A stretch of 46,255 nt of DNA from Serratia nevei. GTDB lineage: Bacteria > Pseudomonadota > Gammaproteobacteria > Enterobacterales > Enterobacteriaceae. The stretch is taken from assembly GCF_024160145.1 (NCBI RefSeq), contig NZ_JAMYWQ010000037.1, forward strand, positions 1 to 46,255, in the 5' to 3' direction. A model generated the notes under the pieces. The model was not told the DNA's origin. It saw nothing but the letters and a program-made list of their open reading frames with translations, and did no database searches. Both the position numbers and the translations under genes were made by a program. Within the stretch, counting starts at the first letter, position 1. Each line of letters begins with the position of its first letter. Shown piece by piece: positions 41,048 through 46,255 of the stretch.

Positions 41048-43918
41048 TCAGACTTGGGCGTCGAGAGCCAGGGGTTCAATGCCGCGCTTACGGTCGATTG
41101 CCTCGGCAACTTTGAACGCGGCATCCAGCTCGCTGATGCCGTGCTCCTGCATCAGCCTGAAACGCTCCGCCTTTTCTTCCTGCTCGGTCATCGCCATGGC
41201 GAGATAGAGGCTCGGTGGTACCGCGCGGAACAGCATCTCCATGGACTTGGACAAGATGACGCCTTCGGTGAACTTGCCAGCCTCTTTGCGCGCGGAGAGC
41301 ATCAGCGCCTTCTGTGCCGGTGTCAGCTCACGGAATCTTGCGATCTTCTCGACTTCATCGGGCGGCATGTTCAGGCAGATCCACCACTCGATCATGTTGA
41401 GCATTGGTTCGGCTGCCTTGGGCAGGTCGTCCAGGTTCTGCGTGGCGAGCCAGAACCACTCCCCCAGCTTGCGCCACATCTTGGTGATCTTGACCACGTA
41501 GGGCGCGAGCAGCGGGTTCTTGGTGATGATGTGGCCTTCGTCTGTCACGTTGATGATTGGGCGTCCGAGGAACTGGTCGCGCTCGGCGATGTTGTTCACC
41601 GTGTTGATCAGGCTGATGTAGGCGATGGAAAGCTGGGCGCTGTAGCCTTCGCGGGCGAAGGTGGCCAGGTCGACGATGGTGATGTCGGCCTCGGGCCATG
41701 GCGTTCCGGGCCGGTCGAACATCTCGCCGTCCACGCCCTGCGTGAACATGTCCATGGCATCGGCCATTTCCAGCAGGCGCGTGCGCCGGGATTCTGGCAG
41801 CGATGTGTCGTGGCCGCGCTCGCGCAACGCATCGCGCACGTCGCGCGTGAGGGCGGTGCGCTTCGCAGCGACGCAGCGCTGGGCTGCCTCCAGGATGCAC
41901 TGGCGGATCAGACTGCGGTCGGCGCGCGTCATGCGGGCCTCCTCCCGCTCTTCGCCGCCGGTGATCATCAGCCGTGCGGTGATCTCCAACTCGCCCAGTA
42001 CATCGCGCTGGTCATCGCCTTCCGCGTTGGCGGTGATCGCATCCGTTTCATCGCCCAGCGCGTCGGCGTCCAGCGTTTGGATCTGTCCGGGCGTGTCGAC
42101 CAGGCGCCAGGCATCGGCGAACGGAGCCAGACTGACGCCGGAGCCTGGTGACAGCTTGACCCGGTGAACTGAAAGCCCCAGGCGTGCGGCAAAGTCGCCG
42201 TACAGGCCGAAAGAGTTGCCGGCCTCGACGATGAATAGCCGCGGTCGGTACACGGCAGTGACCTGGTTGAGCAGGTTGTTGAGCGTCGCACTCTTGCCCG
42301 AGCCGGTGGGGCCGAACAAGAAGAGGTGGGCATTCATCTGCCGGTCGAGCCGGTTCAGCGGATCGAAGGTAATGGTGCCGCCACCGCGGTTGAACATCGT
42401 GATGCCGGGGTGGCCGGTGCCCTGGCTGCGGCCCCAGACGGGCGCCAGGTTGGCTGCGTGCTGGGCGAACATCAGTTGGGTGTACCACTGGCGCTTGTCC
42501 TTGGCGGGATCGAACATGCATGGCAGCCAACGTAGGTAGCTGTTCAGCGGCGCCACCTCGTCTTCTTCGCGCACCGGCTGCAGGCCGGCGTTGAGCATGA
42601 CGTTGGCGAGCTGCAGGCCGCGCGCGTCGAGTTCGGCCAGGTCGCGCCCGCGCAGGTAGAACGCCAGCGCCCCACGATACAGTTTGTGCGCACTGCCGAT
42701 GATGCTGCGGGCTTCGTGCACGTCTTGCCGGGTCTGCTCGGAGGCCAGCGTCTCGCCGACGGCCTTCTTGCTCAGGTGGTTGAGATGGGACTCGAGCACG
42801 TCCTGCGGTGTGGCGACAAGCGTCAGGCACATCACCGTGTCTTCGGGCATCTGGTCGAACAGCGCGTTGACCGCATCGCCGCCTTTGCGCATTTCGCCGG
42901 TCAGGTGACCGATGCCCGGCGGTGACCGCAATCGATCCACGGTCATGACCCGGTGCGGCAGGCCGTCAAAACGCCAGACGCCGTGCTCGACGTCCGATTG
43001 CGGCTGGCCGAAGAACAGGCGCCGCGCAAAATCGGTGCCGCTGGCCAGTTCGATCTCGCCCGGCTCGGATTCCTCAGGATAGGCCGCCAGCGCGTAGAAG
43101 CGCTCGCGATCAACCGCTTCGTGGCCGAGCAAGGTTGGGTTGGGGTTGAACCAGCGCAGCAGCCAGTCGTGTACGTCGGTCGCCGTCATGCGCCGCGCGC
43201 GAACGCCAGCGTTTGCCAGGCCCCCGAGCAGGCGATCGCAGACCACTGTCAAGGCATGTTCCGGCGACTGGCCGCGCCGCGCCGCAGGAGCCGATGCACG
43301 GCGGTACACCACCATGCGTATGCGGCGTATCTGGCCGCGCCACGGCAGGCGGGTGACGGTGGTGTCCTCGAACAATCCGCCTGGCGCAGCGACCGCGCGC
43401 AGGTGGTGTGCGAAGAAGCGCTCATAGAATTCGCTGAACGCCGAGCCCTGCGCGCGTGGCTGAATGTAGCTGTGCAGGGTGTTCAGGTAGCTGGCCCAGT
43501 CCGTCTCGTCCTGGGCGTAGAGCTGGACTACCCATGGGTTGTCGTCGAGTTCGTCGAACGAGTCCTGCAGCGCGTTTTCCAGGCTGTCGCGTATCTGGGC
43601 CAGCCAGTGCAGCTCACGGCCCTCGGTGCCTACCGGTGTCAGCTCGAAGAAGGCCGCCACCGACGCACCATCCTCCAGCAACAGGCTTTGCGCTTCTGGC
43701 AGATACTCGACCCAAGGCAGCATGTCGACGAAGGACGGGGCGACGTCATAGAGCTGCTGCTCATCATTTAACGTAGCGCGCTGGCTTGACCCTGTATTGC
43801 CGGGTTCGGGGATCCCCGCCGCGTCTAGCATTCGAACGTGCCTGCTCCAGGCATCTGTCTCTCTTGGCTCTTGGACGCGCATTGGCGCGCGTTGAAAGTG
43901 CTGGCACCAGGTCGTCAT
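41048..43918 (-). CDS. conjugative transfer ATPase, PFL_4706 family (TIGR03744), VirB4/TraC-like
   Basis: A 956-residue ATPase that powers pilus assembly and DNA transfer at the inner membrane. The N-terminal VirB4-like domain occupies about residues 1-500. Walker A is FGPTGSGKSATLNN at about 535-548, and the Walker B-like IINVTDEGHIITKNP is at about 785-800, followed by KMWRKLGEWFWLATQNLDDL. Length and motifs are complete. Its usual upstream neighbours are missing; the next DNA is a hipBA pair. It begins the minus-strand operon seen here. Confidence 0.9.
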   Translation of the reverse strand: MTTWCQHFQRAPMRVQEPRETDAWSRHVRMLDAAGIPEPGNTGSSQRATLNDEQQLYDVAPSFVDMLPWVEYLPEAQSLLLEDGASVAAFFELTPVGTEGRELHWLAQIRDSLENALQDSFDELDDNPWVVQLYAQDETDWASYLNTLHSYIQPRAQGSAFSEFYERFFAHHLRAVAAPGGLFEDTTVTRLPWRGQIRRIRMVVYRRASAPAARRGQSPEHALTVVCDRLLGGLANAGVRARRMTATDVHDWLLRWFNPNPTLLGHEAVDRERFYALAAYPEESEPGEIELASGTDFARRLFFGQPQSDVEHGVWRFDGLPHRVMTVDRLRSPPGIGHLTGEMRKGGDAVNALFDQMPEDTVMCLTLVATPQDVLESHLNHLSKKAVGETLASEQTRQDVHEARSIIGSAHKLYRGALAFYLRGRDLAELDARGLQLANVMLNAGLQPVREEDEVAPLNSYLRWLPCMFDPAKDKRQWYTQLMFAQHAANLAPVWGRSQGTGHPGITMFNRGGGTITFDPLNRLDRQMNAHLFLFGPTGSGKSATLNNLLNQVTAVYRPRLFIVEAGNSFGLYGDFAARLGLSVHRVKLSPGSGVSLAPFADAWRLVDTPGQIQTLDADALGDETDAITANAEGDDQRDVLGELEITARLMITGGEEREEARMTRADRSLIRQCILEAAQRCVAAKRTALTRDVRDALRERGHDTSLPESRRTRLLEMADAMDMFTQGVDGEMFDRPGTPWPEADITIVDLATFAREGYSAQLSIAYISLINTVNNIAERDQFLGRPIINVTDEGHIITKNPLLAPYVVKITKMWRKLGEWFWLATQNLDDLPKAAEPMLNMIEWWICLNMPPDEVEKIARFRELTPAQKALMLSARKEAGKFTEGVILSKSMEMLFRAVPPSLYLAMAMTEQEEKAERFRLMQEHGISELDAAFKVAEAIDRKRGIEPLALDAQV

Positions 43919-44215
43919 AGCGGCCCCCTGGCGAGAATTGGTTGTCCCTTATCCAGCAAGGGGAGCGGATGGCATAGCTTCACGATGGCAATACCGATGA
44001 AATGGGGTGCTGCCCAGTGTCATCAAAAAAACAGTGCGTGGCTGCCAACAATCCGGGTTGCCTGCTCTCCAGATAGTCCCGGTGGTGTGGGCAGGCGAGA
44101 TGCCGGGCCTCCCGTTGAATTCGGCACGTGACCAGGTTTCCAGAGCTAATTCAGCTTTGATGGTGATAGAGTGGTAAATTCTTTCTTAAGAAGCAACAAA
44201 CGAGATTTATGCCTC
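43919..44215. other. gap between the conjugation operon and second hipBA pair
   Basis: No gene was found in either strand. The lipoprotein gene expected upstream of the VirB4-like ATPase is not present, so a breakpoint lies close to 43.9 kb. Confidence 0.45.
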
Positions 44216-44258
44216 TTGAGTGCTATGGCGCTTAACTCTATAATTTTGGGGATTATGG
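44216..44258 (+). promoter_or_regulatory. sigma-70-type promoter with overlapping operator for hipBA
   Basis: TTGAGT (44216-44221) and a perfect TATAAT (44239-44244) are 17 bases apart, a strong sigma-70 arrangement 40 bases ahead of the ATG at 44284. CTATAAT (44238-44244) and ATTATGG (44252-44258) form an inverted repeat over the -10 box, a fitting place for HipB to repress. Confidence 0.65.
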
Positions 44259-44283
44259 AGCTTACAGGGCAGGAAGGCACAAT

Positions 44284-44601
44284 ATGTTGGATTTAAGCTT
44301 TAGCAAGCCCAGTGAAATCGTCAAACTGCTGTGCGAGCGTCTTCGCACGGAGCGGCTGGCGTTGCAGATGACTCAAACCGATGTGGCCGCGCGCGCCGGC
44401 GTCGGCGCCAATACCGTGTCCAACCTGGAGGCCGGGCGTAATGTGAGCCTGGAGAGCGTGGTTCGCGTGGCCATGGTTCTTGGACGAAGCAAGGAGCTTG
44501 AGGGACTGTTCCTGCCGAAGCTGGACAGCCTGGAGGACATCATTCGCTACGAGAACAGTGCTAAACGTCAGCGCTCCAAGAGGAGATCGAAAAATGATTG
44601 A
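44284..44601 (+). CDS. hipB: HipB-like XRE antitoxin/repressor (second pair)
   Basis: A 105-residue HTH protein from ATG 44284. The XRE domain spans about 15-75 (LRTERLALQMTQTDVAARAG, then NTVSNLEAGRNVSLES), and there is a basic C-terminus. Length is normal for HipB. It should repress its own promoter and block the HipA kinase downstream. It overlaps that gene by eight bases. Sequence similarity to the HipB-like protein at 531 is low outside the HTH, so the two pairs are separate lineages. Confidence 0.85.
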   Translation: MLDLSFSKPSEIVKLLCERLRTERLALQMTQTDVAARAGVGANTVSNLEAGRNVSLESVVRVAMVLGRSKELEGLFLPKLDSLEDIIRYENSAKRQRSKRRSKND

Positions 44602-45853
44602 ACGAGTAAACGTCTACTACGATGGCTGGGGGGAGCACTGGCTGTGGGGTTCAATGGTTTCTACAACGGCCATCACGGGACGCCCGTTGGTTGTCTTTGA
44701 GTACAGCGATGAAGCGAGGAATAGAGGGTTGGAGCTGTCGTCATACACCCTCCCTTTGAATGGGCCAAAGTTGCGCAGAGACTTTCCGCCCCATCAGTTG
44801 GGACTGCCAGGCCCTATCTATGACTCGCTGCCTGATGGTTGGGGTATGCTGCTGATGGATCGGTTGTTCAAACGCCGCGGTCTCAATGCAGCGCGAATCG
44901 GGCCTCTGGAACGTCTGGCTTACATTGGGGGCAACGCGATGGGAGCTATGTCGTTTGAACCCGTGGCGCCTGAGCTCCAGGAGCAGCAGGGGCATATCTC
45001 TCTCGATCTGCTCGCAGCCGAAGTGCAGGATGTCCTCAACGGTGAGGGTGGCGCATTCCTGGAACACCTGTTGCAGGTGGGCGGTTCCCCGCAGGGGGCC
45101 AGACCTAAAGCCTTGGTCTATCGTGATCGCAATACGGGCGGTTTTTCTACAGCTGCCATGCCTGGCTCGGAAGCCTGGCTGATCAAGTTTCCTGCCAAGG
45201 AAGAGCACCCTGAGGTGTGTGCTGTTGAGATGGTCTATGCCGAGTGTTTGCGTCAGTGCGGCATTCAGACACCAGACACGTTGTATTTTGATTTGCCCAA
45301 TGGAATGGCGGCATTCGCTTCCAGACGGTTTGACCGACAGGACGAACTGCGCGTTCCCATGCAAAGCCTCGCTGCGTTTACCGGCGCCGACTACAGAAGT
45401 CCGGGGGTTTTGGATTATGTGAATTTCTTACGCGCCACTCGCATGTGCACCAACGATGTACGGGAAATGGGACGGGCATTCGAACGGGCCGTCTTCAATG
45501 TCGTGTTCAATAATCGAGATGATCACCCCAAGAACTTTGCCTACGTCATGCAGCCGTCCGGCGAATGGAACTTGGCGCCCGCCTACGACGTGACTTTCTG
45601 CGAAGGACCCGGTGGTTACCACCAAATGGATGTGATGGGCGAAGCGCTTGAAATAGACCGGGCGGCATTGCTTGCCCTGGCAAGGGAAGCGGAAGTTCCC
45701 GCGCACGTTGCGGGCGACATGATCGACAGAATGTGTGGTGTGGCCAGCCAGTTTGCGAGCATCGCCAGGAGCGGCTATCAGGGTACTATCACCGAAGATA
45801 CCCTAAGAGACATCCAGCGTCGAGTTGACGAGAATATCGCTCTGTTACGCTAA
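44594..45853 (+). CDS. hipA: HipA-type serine/threonine kinase toxin (second pair)
   Basis: A 419-residue HipA-family kinase from ATG 44594, overlapping hipB by eight bases. The N-terminal domain has SLPDGWGMLLMDR at about 75-88. The ATP loop GGSPQGARPKA is at about 162-172. The catalytic loop NNRDDHPKNFAY is at about 306-317. AYDVTF is the DFG-like site at about 329. All these are intact. Family knowledge gives it a growth-arresting role. The pair sits 33 bases before an IS21-type end, at the right border of the island. Confidence 0.9.
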   Translation: MIERVNVYYDGWGEHWLWGSMVSTTAITGRPLVVFEYSDEARNRGLELSSYTLPLNGPKLRRDFPPHQLGLPGPIYDSLPDGWGMLLMDRLFKRRGLNAARIGPLERLAYIGGNAMGAMSFEPVAPELQEQQGHISLDLLAAEVQDVLNGEGGAFLEHLLQVGGSPQGARPKALVYRDRNTGGFSTAAMPGSEAWLIKFPAKEEHPEVCAVEMVYAECLRQCGIQTPDTLYFDLPNGMAAFASRRFDRQDELRVPMQSLAAFTGADYRSPGVLDYVNFLRATRMCTNDVREMGRAFERAVFNVVFNNRDDHPKNFAYVMQPSGEWNLAPAYDVTFCEGPGGYHQMDVMGEALEIDRAALLALAREAEVPAHVAGDMIDRMCGVASQFASIARSGYQGTITEDTLRDIQRRVDENIALLR

Positions 45854-45888
45854 TCTGTGCCTCAGAAGGCTGGGGCTGGTTATGCTAC

Positions 45889-45956
45889 TGTCAACAACGG
45901 GTAAAAAGTGATCCACTTACCGTCACCACCAACGGTCTAATATTGATCCACCTTGT
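45889..45956 (-). mobile_element. terminus of an IS21-family element (right edge)
   Basis: TGTCAACAACGGGTAAAAAG starts the element, followed by two GATCCAC repeats (45910-45916 and 45945-45951), the reverse of the GTGGATC repeats expected at the istB end of IS21 elements. It lies immediately after the istB stop. The element runs out of the window to the right. Confidence 0.75.

Positions 45957-46255
<299 letters not shown>

Noticed and set aside
41033-42151. 372-residue plus-strand frame inside the VirB4-like gene
   Set aside because: The minus strand carries Walker motifs and full-length family similarity; the plus frame is a shadow.
42953-43771. 272-residue plus-strand frame inside the VirB4-like gene
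   Set aside because: Shadow of the N-terminal part of the ATPase.

Overview
The window looks like an accessory island from a Gram-negative bacterium of the Pseudomonadota, most probably a Pseudomonas or close relative. I infer this from the Rhs core type, the family of conjugation genes (those first named from Pseudomonas protegens Pf-5, the PFL_47xx set) and the high GC of the core genes. The species cannot be fixed from sequence alone. No tRNA, rRNA, CRISPR array or integrase was seen.

Layout. (1) 1-125 is the end of an IS21-type element; 126-530 is non-coding and ends in a likely operator. (2) 531-2356 is a hipBA-type toxin-antitoxin pair. (3) 2455-20960 is an Rhs polymorphic-toxin graveyard. 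It holds one readable Rhs C-terminal piece with an SHH-type nuclease tip (9189-11024), two scrambled Rhs tails (8044-8367 and 15559-16063), and about fifteen AT-rich immunity-type genes (families resembling SMI1/KNR4, Imm10, DUF7668, DUF4265, Imm30, Imm26, Imm1 and DUF1963). It also holds an H-NS-like protein, a membrane-anchored relative of the exonuclease VII large subunit, and a leucine-rich repeat protein. Broken second copies of several of these genes are scattered through the region. (4) 21027-23981 is a normal GC-rich regulator/effector set: a divergent LysR gene beside a PfpI-like gene and an MFS exporter. (5) 24229-26689 is an AT-rich unit: a LysR regulator convergent with a polysaccharide deacetylase and a HAD-like protein. 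(6) 27025-43918 is part of the conjugation module of a PFL_47xx-class integrative conjugative element on the minus strand. It runs, in transcription order, VirB4-like ATPase, DsbA-like protein, PFL_4709, PFL_4710, PFL_4711, small membrane protein, and a truncated TraG N-terminal protein. Two cargo blocks interrupt it: 28.5-31.3 kb (beta-helix-like protein, AraC regulator, PEBP protein) and 34.1-40.3 kb (DUF4034/Sel1 protein, M48 peptidase, MORN protein). (7) 44284-45853 is a second hipBA pair. (8) 45889-46255 is the end of an IS21-type element with the 3' part of istB, facing inward.

How it fits together. The Rhs region reads as the product of repeated recombination between Rhs tails. Incoming toxin tips have been lost while their immunity genes stayed behind, giving a library of orphan immunity genes. 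Several are in the course of decay (frameshifts at 4170-4190, 6185-6189 and about 11530, in-frame stops at 16634 and 15779). The conjugation module is incomplete and split, so the island is probably not self-transmissible. The hipBA pairs and inward-facing IS21 ends bracket the whole segment and could stabilise it. The most unusual components are the membrane-anchored exonuclease-VII-like protein and the H-NS-like protein with an N-terminal CxxC, which are adjacent and which both have decayed second copies elsewhere in the region.
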